Assembly (NCBI RefSeq): GCF_023283885.1 | Contig: NZ_JAKILA010000009.1 | Coordinates: forward strand, 62,001-126,000 | Length of the DNA: 64,000 bases | Direction of reading: 5' to 3' | Source: Shewanella basaltis | GTDB taxonomy: Bacteria; Pseudomonadota; Gammaproteobacteria; Enterobacterales; Shewanellaceae | Part shown: positions 55,184 to 64,000 of the stretch, piece after piece | Numbering within the stretch: the first letter of the stretch is position 1 | Layout of the letters: each line of letters opens with the position of its first letter | Notes under the pieces: model-generated | The model's input: the letters and a program-made list of their open reading frames with translations, nothing else | The model's database searches: none | What the model was told of the DNA's origin: nothing | Translations under genes and position numbers: made by a program

Positions 55184-55452
55184 GTTAACGCCTTTTAAGT
55201 CAATGAAACTAAATAAAATAATAAAAATTTATTTGGAGTAATCTTGATGCTTTACTTAAACATTACCCCAGGTGTATCTTAAATATGCTGTCGGGCTAGC
55301 TGTGTTGAATAAACATCCTATAGGCTGACAGTTGACGCATTAATTTGCTTTGTTTGCACCTTTTATCTCGAGTTCAGGTTATTTAGAACAATGCTTGGTA
55401 TTATGCTAATGTTTAACCCATGTACTTCGTAGTTTAGGTACCCTTATTGAAC

Positions 55453-55890
55453 ATGAATGTCATTACGCTTTTTACTGACGGTCGTCGCTATATGAACACT
55501 TGGCCAATGGTGCGACAACTGGGGAGTTATTTCCCTGAATATCGCGTGGTCAAAGCAACTCAATTAGCCATGATTACCATGCCTGTGCTTGGTGTGGCTG
55601 CTGCAGCGAGTCAGCTGTATGTTTTAGGTTGGGATTTTTTACCCCAAGCTATTACCCTATTGTTGTTTTTTATTAGCTTGCCTATACAGGGCTTATTTTG
55701 GCTTGGATGGCGCGCTCGCCACCCGTTGCCATTGTCATTATTTGATTGGGGCAACCAACTCAGTTCAACATTGACTGAGATGGGAATTGCCTGTCAACCG
55801 CTGGGTGCCAAAGCCTGTTATTTAGACATGGCAGCCATTTTGAAATTGGCTTTTGAACGATTAGATCGCAGTTACTGGGAGCAATTATAA
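55453..55890 (+). CDS. yfbV: YfbV (UPF0208) inner-membrane protein
   Basis: The 145-residue protein has two membrane segments (LAMITMPVLGVAAAASQLYVL and ITLLLFFISLPIQGLFWLGW) and the C-terminal helix AAILKLAFERLDRSYWEQL. The N-terminal DGRRYMNTWPM and overall order match E. coli YfbV. YfbV in E. coli helps confine the MatP-organised Ter macrodomain. An ATG at 55453 is favoured over the TTG at 55447. It is divergent from ackA and convergent with pflA. Confidence 0.9.
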   Translation: MNVITLFTDGRRYMNTWPMVRQLGSYFPEYRVVKATQLAMITMPVLGVAAAASQLYVLGWDFLPQAITLLLFFISLPIQGLFWLGWRARHPLPLSLFDWGNQLSSTLTEMGIACQPLGAKACYLDMAAILKLAFERLDRSYWEQL

Positions 55891-55944
55891 TTCATTCGCT
55901 GTTTAAGTGACTGCTAATTTAGTGTTTTTTGGCCAAAATCTTTA

Positions 55945-56682
55945 TTAATATGTCGCTTTTATGCCTCTATCGAGAAACACCTGCTGCAATTGTTGCATTG
56001 TTTGTGCGCTTGGCGCACTGACATTAGCTAGGGTGTATTGCTCACCAAATGATTGCCATTTATGTTCGCCTAAAGCGTGATAGGGCAGTAGTTCAACTTT
56101 TTCGACATTTTGCATTGGTTTAATAAACTCGGCTAATTCAATAGCTGATTGCACATCTTCAGTAAATCCTGCCACTACCACATAACGTATCCAGGTTTTA
56201 ATGTTGCGTTTTGCAAGGTATTGAGCAAATTGCAACGTGCGATGATTACTGACTTTAGTTAAATCGATGTGTTTTGCGTCATTCATTTGCTTGATATCGA
56301 GTAACACAAGATCGGTATTGTCGAGGAGTTCGTCAATGACGGGGTCGTATTTACGGACAAAACCGTTAGTGTCTAAGCAAGTATGTATGCCTTGTGCTTT
56401 GCATGCTTTAAACAGTTCGCTTACAAATTGTGCCTGGAGTATGGCTTCACCGCCACTGGCTGTCAGCCCGCCACCGCTGGCGTCTAAAAAAGGCTGGTAA
56501 GAAACGACTTGTTTCATAATGTCATCTACAGACATTAGCTTGCCACCTTCTAGATCCCATGTGTCACGGTTATGGCAATATTGGCAGCGCATCAGGCAAC
56601 CTTGCAAAAACGTGATATAGCGGATCCCCGGTCCATCAACTGTACCAAATGATTCCACTGAATGTATGCGACCTAGCGTCAT
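55945..56682 (-). CDS. pflA: Pyruvate formate-lyase activating enzyme
   Basis: A 245-residue radical SAM enzyme. The cluster-binding cysteines are at residues 29, 33 and 36 (CLMRCQYC), and the SAM-binding GGG region is [15 protein letters not shown]. It generates the glycyl radical on PflB using S-adenosylmethionine and a reduced flavodoxin or similar donor. It follows pflB on the same strand, but a terminator-like hairpin lies between them, which would reduce its expression relative to pflB. Confidence 0.96.
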   Translation of the reverse strand: MTLGRIHSVESFGTVDGPGIRYITFLQGCLMRCQYCHNRDTWDLEGGKLMSVDDIMKQVVSYQPFLDASGGGLTASGGEAILQAQFVSELFKACKAQGIHTCLDTNGFVRKYDPVIDELLDNTDLVLLDIKQMNDAKHIDLTKVSNHRTLQFAQYLAKRNIKTWIRYVVVAGFTEDVQSAIELAEFIKPMQNVEKVELLPYHALGEHKWQSFGEQYTLANVSAPSAQTMQQLQQVFLDRGIKATY

Positions 56683-56703
56683 GCTTGTTCCTTAAACGTC
56701 GAT

Positions 56704-56744
56704 AAAAAAGGCTGTATCGAGAGTGTTGCTTCTTCGATACAGCC
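56704..56744 (-). terminator. Hairpin with T-tract between pflB and pflA
   Basis: On the minus strand GGCTGTATCGA and TCGATACAGCC form an 11-bp stem followed by TTTTTT. It probably terminates much of the pflB message and lets less reach pflA. Confidence 0.8.
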
Positions 56745-56758
56745 AATTTTAGCAGAGA

Positions 56759-59041
56759 CTACAGACCTTTAGTGAAAGTACGCGTGATAACATCCTGCTG
56801 TTGCTCAGGGGTTAGCGCGTTAAATCGCACAGCGTAGCCTGAAACACGAATGGTCAATTGTGGGTATTTATCTGGATTGACAATGGCATCTTCAAGCATT
56901 TCACGGTTCATCACGTTGACGTTTAAGTGTTGCCCACCTTCACGGCTTGCTTTGCTCGCAAAATATCCGTCCATTAATGCTGCGAGGTTAGTACGACGGC
57001 CGCTGTCGTCTTTGCCTAATGCATTTGGCACAATAGAGAAGGTATAAGAAATACCGTCTTGTGCGTGGGCAAAAGGCAATTTAGCGACGGAAGTTAATGA
57101 GGCTATAGCGCCATTTTCATCACGGCCATGCATTGGGTTGGCACCGGGTGCAAATGGGGCGCCTGAACGACGACCGTCTGGTGTGTTACCTGTTTTTTTA
57201 CCATAAACCACGTTAGAGGTAATGGTTAAAATTGACTGAGTTGGAATGGCATTACGATACATTTTTTTATCGCGAATTTTAGCCATAAAGCGCTCAACTA
57301 AGTCGCAAGCAATGTCATCAACACGTGGGTCGTTGTTACCAAATTTTGGATAATCGCCTTCAATGTTAAAGTCAACGGCAATACCGTCTTCGTCACGAAT
57401 AGGTGTCACTTTGGCGTATTTAATGGCCGATAATGAATCCGCTGCAATCGATAAACCGGCGATACCACAAGCCATGGTACGGCGCACATCACGGTCGTGT
57501 AATGCCATTAACGCTGATTCGTAAGAATACTTGTCATGCATAAAGTGAATCGCGTTAAGTGCAGTGACATAGTGAGTTGCTAACCAATCCATTAAGCCGT
57601 CTAAACGAGACATGACGTCATCAAATTCAAGTACGTCGCTGGTAATCGCATCTGCTTTAGGGGCAACTTGTATTTTTAGTTTTTCGTCAACACCGCCATT
57701 GATAGCATACAGCATGGTTTTAGCTAAGTTAGCACGTGCACCAAAAAACTGCATGTGTTTACCCACAACCATTGGGCTGACACAACATGCGATAGCGTAA
57801 TCGTCAGACTCAAAGTCTGGACGCATTAGGTCATCGTTTTCATATTGGATTGAGCTGGTGTCAATCGATACCTTGGCACAGTAGTTTTTAAACGCTTGTG
57901 GTAATTGTGTTGACCACAATACTGTGATGTTTGGCTCTGGACTTGCACCCATGTTGTAGAGTGTGTGCAAGAAACGGAAACTTGATTTGGTGACTAAAGT
58001 ACGACCATCAAGACCCATACCGGCAATTGACTCTGTTGCCCAAATTGGGTCGCCTGAGAACAATTCATCGTATTCAGGTGTACGTAAAAAACGCACCATA
58101 CGCAGTTTCATCACGAAATGGTCAACCATTTCTTGTGCTTGTTGTTCTGTTAGTACACCACTTTTTAAGTCGCGTTCAATAAAGATATCAAGGAATGTTG
58201 AAGTACGGCCTAAAGACATGGCTGCGCCGTTTTGGCTTTTCACTGCTGCAAGATAGCCAAAGTAGGTCCATTGAATGGCTTCTTTGGCATTTTTAGCAGG
58301 CACAGAAATATCACAACCGTACTTAGCTGCCATCGTTTTCATTTGGCCTAATGCACGATGTTGCTCTGCGATTTCTTCACGAAGCTGGATGACGCTTTGT
58401 AAATCTTCACCCGCTTCCATTTGTGCTTGTAGTGACGCAAACTGGTTAAATTTGTCTTTCATTAGGTAGTCGATACCGTATAACGCGATACGACGATAGT
58501 CACCAATGATACGCCCGCGACCGTAGGCATCAGGTAAACCTGTTAATACACCTGATTTACGACAAGCCATGATTTCGGGGGTGTATACGTCAAATACCCC
58601 CTGGTTATGAGTTTTACGTAACTCTGAATATGTATATTGTACGTCTGGGTTCAGTTCGCGGCCATAAGCCTGACAAGAACCCTCAACCATGCGAATACCG
58701 CCATTAGGTAACATAGCGCGTTTTAGCGGTGCGTCGGTTTGTAAACCTACGATGGTTTCCAGATCTTTGTTGATGTAACCCGCATCGTGCGAGGTAATGG
58801 TCGACACCATATCAGTATCAAAATCGACAGGGGCGTGAGTTTGGTTTTCTAGCTTGATGCCTTCCATCACTTTATCCCAAAGCGATACTGTGGCATCTGT
58901 TGCGCCTTCTAAGAATGACTCGTCACCCTCGTATGGCGTGTAGTTCTTTTGGATAAAGTCACGTACGTTAACTTCTGTTTTCCAATCGCCTGCTACGAAA
59001 CCTTCCCACGCATTGGCAAATAGTTCGGTTTTATCTGTCAT
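56759..59041 (-). CDS. pflB: Formate acetyltransferase (pyruvate formate-lyase)
   Basis: At 760 residues it has the same length as E. coli PflB. The active-site Cys-Cys pair is in [13 protein letters not shown] near residue 419, and the glycyl-radical motif [13 protein letters not shown] has its Gly at 735. It converts pyruvate and CoA to acetyl-CoA and formate without oxygen. Downstream are pflA and, convergently, yfbV; ackA-pta are close by, so the whole pyruvate-to-acetate route is clustered. A PdhR-like operator lies about 200 bases upstream. No focA is adjacent. Confidence 0.97.
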   Translation of the reverse strand: MTDKTELFANAWEGFVAGDWKTEVNVRDFIQKNYTPYEGDESFLEGATDATVSLWDKVMEGIKLENQTHAPVDFDTDMVSTITSHDAGYINKDLETIVGLQTDAPLKRAMLPNGGIRMVEGSCQAYGRELNPDVQYTYSELRKTHNQGVFDVYTPEIMACRKSGVLTGLPDAYGRGRIIGDYRRIALYGIDYLMKDKFNQFASLQAQMEAGEDLQSVIQLREEIAEQHRALGQMKTMAAKYGCDISVPAKNAKEAIQWTYFGYLAAVKSQNGAAMSLGRTSTFLDIFIERDLKSGVLTEQQAQEMVDHFVMKLRMVRFLRTPEYDELFSGDPIWATESIAGMGLDGRTLVTKSSFRFLHTLYNMGASPEPNITVLWSTQLPQAFKNYCAKVSIDTSSIQYENDDLMRPDFESDDYAIACCVSPMVVGKHMQFFGARANLAKTMLYAINGGVDEKLKIQVAPKADAITSDVLEFDDVMSRLDGLMDWLATHYVTALNAIHFMHDKYSYESALMALHDRDVRRTMACGIAGLSIAADSLSAIKYAKVTPIRDEDGIAVDFNIEGDYPKFGNNDPRVDDIACDLVERFMAKIRDKKMYRNAIPTQSILTITSNVVYGKKTGNTPDGRRSGAPFAPGANPMHGRDENGAIASLTSVAKLPFAHAQDGISYTFSIVPNALGKDDSGRRTNLAALMDGYFASKASREGGQHLNVNVMNREMLEDAIVNPDKYPQLTIRVSGYAVRFNALTPEQQQDVITRTFTKGL

Positions 59042-59236
59042 TTACTTAACCCTCTGGTTGTTTAACTACGGACACGTTGCAAGTCAAACTAGTGCAGCTA
59101 TCCGTTGAGTGTTGGCATTCTAGTGTCTAGGAATGTTCGCTAGACTGAGTCGTTTACCGCTGCTGCGACATTTTTGGCAATCGATGTGCCTAACTCACTT
59201 AATGACGCTTCAGATGAAGTAACCGGCTAATGGTTT

Positions 59237-59254
59237 AAATTGGTAAGACCATTT
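59237..59254. promoter_or_regulatory. PdhR-like operator upstream of pflB
   Basis: AAATTGGTAAGACCATTT matches the PdhR operator consensus (AATTGGTNNNACCAATT) with one mismatch. It lies 196-213 bases before the pflB start. PdhR is the pyruvate-responsive GntR repressor, so this suggests control of pflB by pyruvate. A related site is upstream of the DUF3360 gene. Confidence 0.7.
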
Positions 59255-59322
59255 ATCCATGTGTTAATAATAGCACAAGCAGTCAGTATTTTCGGCACAA
59301 TTCGTCAACCAATTGGTAAAAC

Positions 59323-59338
59323 TGTTAACTGGTTAACA
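59323..59338. promoter_or_regulatory. Perfect palindrome upstream of pflB, possible ArcA- or other regulator site
   Basis: TGTTAACTGGTTAACA is a 16-base near-perfect palindrome with two GTTAAC half sites. GTTA repeats occur in ArcA sites, but the spacing here is not the usual one, so this is only a candidate. It lies about 285 bases upstream of pflB and just below the DUF3360 terminator. Confidence 0.35.
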
Positions 59339-59370
59339 CTCCCGATTTTTATTTGGACTTTGTCGGCAAA

Positions 59371-59406
59371 TAAAAAAAGCGAAACATGATCTGTTTCGCT
59401 TTTTTA
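59371..59406 (-). terminator. Terminator after the DUF3360 gene
   Basis: AAAAAAAGCGAAACA pairs with TGTTTCGCTTTTTT around ATGATC. It ends the DUF3360 transcript before the pflB control region, so the two genes are probably separate units. Confidence 0.85.
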
Positions 59407-59427
59407 GTGCTTCTATGAGTGAGGGCA

Positions 59428-60960
59428 TTATAGCAAAGCGGGGATGCCTTCAATCATACCCACGGCAAGCATGGCGGCTAAACAAATCACAAATGCAAGA
59501 CCTGGGATCACGATACGGTCAGCAAAAGACAAGGTTTTAGGACGTTCTTTGTCGCCAATTAAGCCGTTGTTATCAAGTAGCATCGTTAATGCCCATGCCA
59601 GTACGGGGTTAGCAACAAAGGCCGCAAATATACAAATGCCGGCAGATTGAGAGCTTGTCGTGTCTTTAACCATTTGTAAACCAGCTTCAAGTAAAGGTAA
59701 AAACACCCCCACAAGCAAAGCGATTGACATCACAGGGCGCCATACCGTGATGTCCATTGGATAACCGATAATCGCAACAATGATACATAAACTGCCAAGT
59801 AGAATGGCGCCTGCTGGAATAGGGCGTTTAGCAATAGCCGCAGGGATCATATAGGTGCCCCAAGATGAAGTAATGTTACCTCCACCTACAGCCGTGCCGA
59901 CCATTTGTCTGATTGAACATGTAGTCATGGTGTCGTCTACATCCATCAGTACTTTTTCAGCGCCTTTAGGGTAGTTCAACTCCTGGAAGATCCTGTGGCC
60001 TAAAAAGTCTGGTGACCACATGGCAACGGCTAAAATGGCAAAGGGTAACGAGGCAATAAAGTGTGCCATATTCGGTAAGCCTAACATCCAACCATGCTTG
60101 GTAGAGCCCCACCAATAAACAGGGTTTAAATTTGGGATACCCGGTGCAGTCGTAAATTGTAAATCAAGCCCAGCGCCTAAACCAAATGCCAAGGCTATTG
60201 CGGCAATAGAACATAACGGAATGGCTAGCCAACGCTTGCCAAATTTGGCCAGTGAAGCGTAAATAATGACGTTTATTACCAAAATGATAAAGGCGACATA
60301 ACCTAATGAATAATCTAGGCTGTGCTTAGCCTGTAAGCCGCCGGCCCAGTCAAACAATGAGCCAATTTGGCTTTTTGCGCCCATAAATCCAAGGAACACT
60401 AATAAGCCGCCAGCTACGCCACTACTGGTAAGGTTGACCAGTTTTGACCCGCCTTTAAAGTAGCTCAGTAATAAGCCAAATATCCCGATAAGAATGGCCA
60501 ATGCTAATGGGTGGGCACCAGCAAGTGCGATAGTGCCAATAAGTGGGATCATTGGGCCATGGTTGCCGCCAAGGTTGGCTCGAGGGTTAATTAACCCTGA
60601 GCTGATAATACAAAACAACAAAGCTGGAATGAGCATTTCTACTCGTACGATTTGAATGGCAAACTCGGCCCCAAGGTTCACGTGCTCCCATTTTTCACTC
60701 AGCCCAGCAGCCCATGCTGCCATTACCGCTGAGTACATTACGGTAATACCTATGGTACCAGCAATGGCCGGGACTAAGTCTTCCCATTCAAAGCGAAAAT
60801 CACGCCCTGGAAGGTTAAGTCCCCAGCGTTTTGGCTTCATTATTTTTAATTCGTTTTCTAGGTAGGCATCGCGGGTGGCAAATTCACTGGCGGGGCGGTG
60901 AAGTTCGCGGTAACTCGCGTCAGTATCGGGTGTGGCTGCTTGACTGCTTTTATCTGACAT
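59428..60960 (-). CDS. DUF3360-type multi-pass membrane protein, putative transporter
   Basis: A 510-residue protein with a polar N-terminal tail of about 55 residues and roughly 12 membrane segments. The sequence (RPASEFATRDAYLENELKIMKPKRWG, NPRANLGGNHGPMIPLIG, VDDTMTTCSIRQMVGTAVGGGNITSSWGTYMIPAAIAKRPIPAG) matches my memory of the DUF3360 family found in Vibrio and Shewanella; that family resembles SulP/NCS2-type transporters. The substrate is unknown. It lies upstream of pflB, where E. coli has focA, and a PdhR-like operator is found about 190 bases upstream of its start. Its own terminator separates it from pflB. Confidence 0.72.
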   Translation of the reverse strand: MSDKSSQAATPDTDASYRELHRPASEFATRDAYLENELKIMKPKRWGLNLPGRDFRFEWEDLVPAIAGTIGITVMYSAVMAAWAAGLSEKWEHVNLGAEFAIQIVRVEMLIPALLFCIISSGLINPRANLGGNHGPMIPLIGTIALAGAHPLALAILIGIFGLLLSYFKGGSKLVNLTSSGVAGGLLVFLGFMGAKSQIGSLFDWAGGLQAKHSLDYSLGYVAFIILVINVIIYASLAKFGKRWLAIPLCSIAAIALAFGLGAGLDLQFTTAPGIPNLNPVYWWGSTKHGWMLGLPNMAHFIASLPFAILAVAMWSPDFLGHRIFQELNYPKGAEKVLMDVDDTMTTCSIRQMVGTAVGGGNITSSWGTYMIPAAIAKRPIPAGAILLGSLCIIVAIIGYPMDITVWRPVMSIALLVGVFLPLLEAGLQMVKDTTSSQSAGICIFAAFVANPVLAWALTMLLDNNGLIGDKERPKTLSFADRIVIPGLAFVICLAAMLAVGMIEGIPALL

Positions 60961-61583
60961 AATTTCTCATTCTCCGAAAAGAACAGGTTATTTCATCAAT
61001 TGATGAAGTTGAGTGTGTTCCATTGAGTGATGGCGGTTGTCCAATCGGTCAGCTAGCCAAAGAGCGACTGCGCTCTGATCACTTTGTTCAACTGTAATAC
61101 CGAAAAATGAGCACCACAGTGATGTCCTTTTTAGTCCTTACACTTCTTGGTAAGACCAATTTACCCTAGATGTTAGCATAGGCTTGCCCTTGTCATCACT
61201 TGCTATCAATAAAGTTGATGTTTTGTTTACTTGAAGTGGGAGCTGGTTAACAAATTAATGGCATTATTAGATCATTGAATGGTCCTTTAACTCAGGTTTG
61301 TTGCTTGAATTTTATGCAGCTTGATACTGTGTATCGATTCTGCTGAATCGATCATGACCTTAGGTTAACGAATAACGTGTGAATGAACTTATGTCGTATG
61401 CGAACGATGTTACTGCGGCGAATAAAAAATAACCGGGGGACGAGCGTTTGCAGGCTGACGTGTTGGCGAAGGAGGGTATCTCTTAAGAAAGGGTCATGAT
61501 TTAGTGGTTTTTTAGCATAAACCACACAGATGAATGATGCGTTAACATCATCATCATGTTTGCGGGGGGAACGCGCAATAACG
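60961..61583. other. Intergenic region between the DUF3360 gene and LysR
   Basis: No ORF of note is seen on either strand. The region upstream of the DUF3360 gene contains a PdhR-like site (listed separately). A weak hairpin GTGGTT...AACCAC lies near 61514-61537 after the LysR stop, without a clear T-tract. The remainder shows no recognised feature. Confidence 0.55.
61147..61162. promoter_or_regulatory. PdhR-like operator upstream of the DUF3360 gene
   Basis: TTGGTAAGACCAATTT shares the same 12-base core TTGGTAAGACCA with the pflB site and fits the PdhR consensus on its right half. It lies 187-202 bases before the DUF3360 start, nearly the same distance as at pflB. Confidence 0.65.
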
Positions 61584-62480
61584 CTATCGCGATTCTTTTG
61601 TCATTCGCTTTGCTTCTGCAATGAGGCAGTCACGCAGCGGGTTTTCACCAGTATCCTGGCGCCAGATAAACGATAAATGACGATTTAAGTTGAGTTGTGG
61701 CGTGTGTAGGATGACCAGATCCCCTTTAGAAACGTCTTTTTCAATATCTAAATAGGGGAGGCAGCTTAAATACACGCCATTTTTAACAAGTGCTTTTAAT
61801 AAGCCCACTTGCTCGTATTCTTTCCAGACATTGAGGTTATCAATTAAACCATGTATTGCGGCATCAAAAATTCGTCTTGTACCCGCCCCTGGCTCTCTAA
61901 GTACCCATTTTGCTTGTGCTAATTGTGATACGTTTGTTTTTGGCTGTTGAGCAAAAGGATGATGGGGAGAAGCGACAACCACAAGATGGTCGTCTATCCA
62001 GGGTTCTTGATGCAACCTACTGTCATCTATCCGTCCTTCAATGACGCCTATATCATATTGGTAATCCAGCACTTCTTTTGCTACGTGGTCACTGTTTTCA
62101 ACGGCTATTTCGATCCTCAACTCCGGAAAGTCATTATCAATTTTACTGATAAGCTGAGGCAGTAGGTGTTCTGCTGCGGTTTGGCTTGAACATAACTTTA
62201 CTGTACCGCTAACAATATGCTGGTCATGCAGGCCTAGGGTAATTTGTTGAGCATCCTGAAGTAATTTTTGTGCTCTTGGGCGTAACCATTGGCCCCAGTG
62301 ACTCATGATTAACCGATTTCCCTGACGGATGAACAAGGGTCTACCCAGTAAGTGCTCAAGCTGGCTCAACGACATGCTTACTGCAGACTGACTCATCGAT
62401 AATTTTTTAGCAGCAGCGCTAACACTTTCAAAGCTCGCTACTGCATCAAAAACAGCAATTTGTTTTAATGTGAAGTGCAT
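61584..62480 (-). CDS. LysR family transcriptional regulator
   Basis: The start at 62480 gives MHFTLKQIAVFDAVASFESVS, a normal LysR N terminus; the frame continues 22 codons upstream into repeat DNA and that part is not family-like. The 298-residue protein has the winged helix (SVSAAAKKLSMSQSAVSMSLSQLEHLLG) and an effector domain from about residue 90. It lies next to the DUF3360 gene on the same strand, with 623 bases between, so a direct link is possible but unproven. A truncated family I element sits just upstream of the start and may carry its promoter. Confidence 0.87.
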   Translation of the reverse strand: MHFTLKQIAVFDAVASFESVSAAAKKLSMSQSAVSMSLSQLEHLLGRPLFIRQGNRLIMSHWGQWLRPRAQKLLQDAQQITLGLHDQHIVSGTVKLCSSQTAAEHLLPQLISKIDNDFPELRIEIAVENSDHVAKEVLDYQYDIGVIEGRIDDSRLHQEPWIDDHLVVVASPHHPFAQQPKTNVSQLAQAKWVLREPGAGTRRIFDAAIHGLIDNLNVWKEYEQVGLLKALVKNGVYLSCLPYLDIEKDVSKGDLVILHTPQLNLNRHLSFIWRQDTGENPLRDCLIAEAKRMTKESR

Positions 62481-62548
62481 ACATTTTCCTGTTGATTGTG
62501 TTATGCCATTGCCTATTGATAACCGGCCGCTTTTGCTTGCAGTCATTT

Positions 62549-62745
62549 TGGCTTAAGGCGTCACTATGTTGTCATGCTTGCTCTGTTAAATAGCGAGGGT
62601 GCAAAAAGTGGCTGGAGCATTTATTTGTGCGAGTATAAAAGGACTTATAAATGCGTTGCATGACGTTGAAAGCGCATCGCTATTTATTCAGTCATCTGTT
62701 TTGTTGAATCCCATTTACACTCTCGCTAATTAACGCACAATAAGA
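62549..62745. repeat. MITE-like element, repeat family I, truncated copy
   Basis: Internal blocks CTTAAGGCGTCACTATGT, TTAAATAGCGAGGGTGC, GCGTTGCATGACG and CATTTACACTCTCGCT line up with the family I element at 32414-32678, but the left end is missing and the right end is eroded (ends AACGCACAATAAGAT). The copy is about 200 bp and lies immediately upstream of the LysR gene. Confidence 0.65.
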
Positions 62746-62867
62746 TCAGTTGAGTCTATGTTCGGTTATTTTGACAAAGGGGGATAGTGATTAATGATGG
62801 TTTTGTGGCGCGATTGGCACTATTTTAGGAAATACGTAGGCGCTGAATGAGCAAAATGCTTTAAATA

Positions 62868-62895
62868 AAAAAACGGCATCTTGCGATGCCGTTTA
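62868..62895 (-). terminator. Terminator after the TonB-dependent receptor gene
   Basis: AAACGGCATC pairs with GATGCCGTTT around TTGC and, on the minus strand, is followed by a T-tract; it lies 35-60 bases after the receptor stop. Confidence 0.85.
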
Positions 62896-62929
62896 ACACA
62901 CAACACTTATGCCAACACAGTTTTAAAAA

Positions 62930-64000
62930 TTAAAACGTGTAAGTGGCTGTAGTGTGGAAGAAGCGACCGACGTTGTCATAAGCTGAACTTGCGGTATCAG
63001 TACCCGTAGTACCGTAAGGTAAGTCACGGTTAAATACGTTGTCGATACCAAACTTCAATGTGACGCCAGAGTCAAAGTTATACGCGACAGACACATCACT
63101 AATGTAGTAGTCGTCGTAGGCCATGCTGCTGCTTGGGTTAGCATTATTGTCTAGCGTGTAGTTAGTGTATAAGTCTACAGCTTGAACATAACGGGTTCTC
63201 CATGCGTAATCCCAATTATTGATTGCATAGCTAATGCTCCAGTTTGCTTGCCACTCAGCATAACCTGCAGTGCCTGCAAGTTCTTCATAAGTGTCTGGCT
63301 CATCTTGGAATGAATAATCATTACGTTTAAGTAGACGAGTTGCAATCAGGTTAGTTGATACGTCACCTTCAAAAGCTTCAAATGTGTAGCGAATATCAAA
63401 GTCGATACCCGCTGCTTCAAGTGAAGCGATATTGAGTGAGAACTGTCTAATCTGAGTAATTTCACCACTGCTTGAATCACGAGTGATTAAGCTACAGTAT
63501 TCATTATTGATACCACTTGTAGAGTCAACACAACGGTTAAGAATATCTTGAGCACCAACAGCGCTGATGGCGTTTTCGATTTCGATATCCCAGTAATCAG
63601 TCGTGATAGATAAACCATCAATAAAGCTTGGTTGATATACTACGCCTAAAGTGTAACTTGTTGACTCTTCTTCTTTTAAGTCTTCATTACCGCCGCTTAA
63701 GCCTTCAAGTGTTTTGTCGTCATACTCTGAATCAAAACCACTTGGAATACCTAACGCTGCACAGTTAGCTGTGCGAATACTTGCATCGCTTAAATCGTCT
63801 AAGTTTGACGTACGACATGGGTCATCAACACTGAAGAATGTTTGGCTTGCTGCGCCGTATAGTTCACTGATGTTAGGCGCGCGGATTGCTTCAGAGTAGG
63901 TTGTACGAACACGCACTTCGTCGTCGACTTCCCAGCTTAAACCGGTTTTCCAGGTGGTAGCATTGCCTATGGTGCTGTAATCAGCAAAACGGATAGCCAA
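62930..64000 (-). CDS. TonB-dependent receptor, C-terminal part (cut by window edge)
   Basis: The last 356 residues of a larger protein are present; the start lies past the window edge. The sequence shows TYSEAIRAPNISELYGAASQ, the signature barrel segment of TonB-dependent receptors, followed by many strands, and ends NVGRFFHTTATYTF with terminal phenylalanine. The stretch IRAPNISELY and the CRTSNLDDLSDASIRTANCAALGIP loop with paired Cys are typical of large gammaproteobacterial receptors, often for polysaccharide- or peptide-derived substrates. The plug domain and any TonB box are out of view, so no substrate is proposed. Confidence 0.92.
   Translation of the reverse strand: MAIRFADYSTIGNATTWKTGLSWEVDDEVRVRTTYSEAIRAPNISELYGAASQTFFSVDDPCRTSNLDDLSDASIRTANCAALGIPSGFDSEYDDKTLEGLSGGNEDLKEEESTSYTLGVVYQPSFIDGLSITTDYWDIEIENAISAVGAQDILNRCVDSTSGINNEYCSLITRDSSSGEITQIRQFSLNIASLEAAGIDFDIRYTFEAFEGDVSTNLIATRLLKRNDYSFQDEPDTYEELAGTAGYAEWQANWSISYAINNWDYAWRTRYVQAVDLYTNYTLDNNANPSSSMAYDDYYISDVSVAYNFDSGVTLKFGIDNVFNRDLPYGTTGTDTASSAYDNVGRFFHTTATYTF

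Noticed and set aside
1..64000. CRISPR array, transposase or prophage genes
   Set aside because: No regularly spaced direct repeats of 25-40 bp and no recognisable transposase, integrase or phage structural protein were found on either strand.

Overview
The window reads as chromosomal DNA of a marine gammaproteobacterium, most likely a Shewanella or close relative. The reasons are the protein sequences (YcbL/GloC, YciB, YciI, YciO, RluB, YfbV, PflB and HrpA all close to Enterobacterales forms but distinct), the moderately AT-rich intergenic DNA, the standalone short L25, and several families of short dispersed palindromic elements. No phage, transposase, CRISPR array or plasmid gene was seen. 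The mobile signal is confined to non-coding elements.

Layout. 1-171: start of a prolyl-aminopeptidase-like hydrolase (cut by the window edge). 636-5819: GloC, then an XdhC/MocA/IorA/IorB set encoding a periplasmic molybdenum hydroxylase with its cofactor-maturation proteins. 6207-12043: a chemoreceptor, then a tight three-gene set of cupredoxin-like protein, GGDEF-EAL membrane protein and outer-membrane protein. 12111-14847 (minus): xthA, yciI, yciB and a periplasmic binding protein carrying an unusual 8-bp tandem repeat. 15004-21917 (minus): complete trpL-E-G-D-CF-B-A operon with attenuator. 22146-31481 (plus): rnm, yciO, scpA, scpB, then a LysR/RND efflux module, then rluB. 31646-37945: two lipoproteins, tRNA-Leu(TAA) with a nearby tRNA fragment, an HU-like protein, an LdtD-type L,D-transpeptidase, MepK and L25. 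38009-43731 (minus): tamA-tamB. 43867-49443: isoaspartyl peptidase, CBS protein, HrpA. 49444-51788: repeat-rich DNA with one candidate 26-residue small protein and one lipoprotein. 51789-59041: ackA-pta, yfbV, pflB-pflA (mixed-acid pyruvate metabolism). 59428-60960: a DUF3360-type membrane protein, then a LysR regulator and the C-terminal part of a TonB-dependent receptor.

How genes work together. PflB/PflA make acetyl-CoA and formate from pyruvate, and Pta/AckA turn acetyl-CoA into acetate and ATP. A shared PdhR-like operator (TTGGTAAGACCA core) lies about 190 bases upstream of both pflB and the DUF3360 gene, suggesting that this transporter-like protein belongs to the pyruvate regulon. The trp operon has a leader peptide with three consecutive Trp codons. 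TamA/TamB, LdtD and MepK serve the envelope, and ScpA/ScpB serve chromosome organisation.

Most notable: the frame-breaking 8-bp repeat in the binding protein, the PdhR-like site pair, the cupredoxin/c-di-GMP/outer-membrane operon, the 26-residue ORF with its own terminator, the 13-residue Trp-repeat lipoprotein, the tRNA-Leu fragment next to a MITE, and at least five families of short inverted-repeat elements, several with multiple copies. All functional assignments are from reading the sequence. No database search was run.
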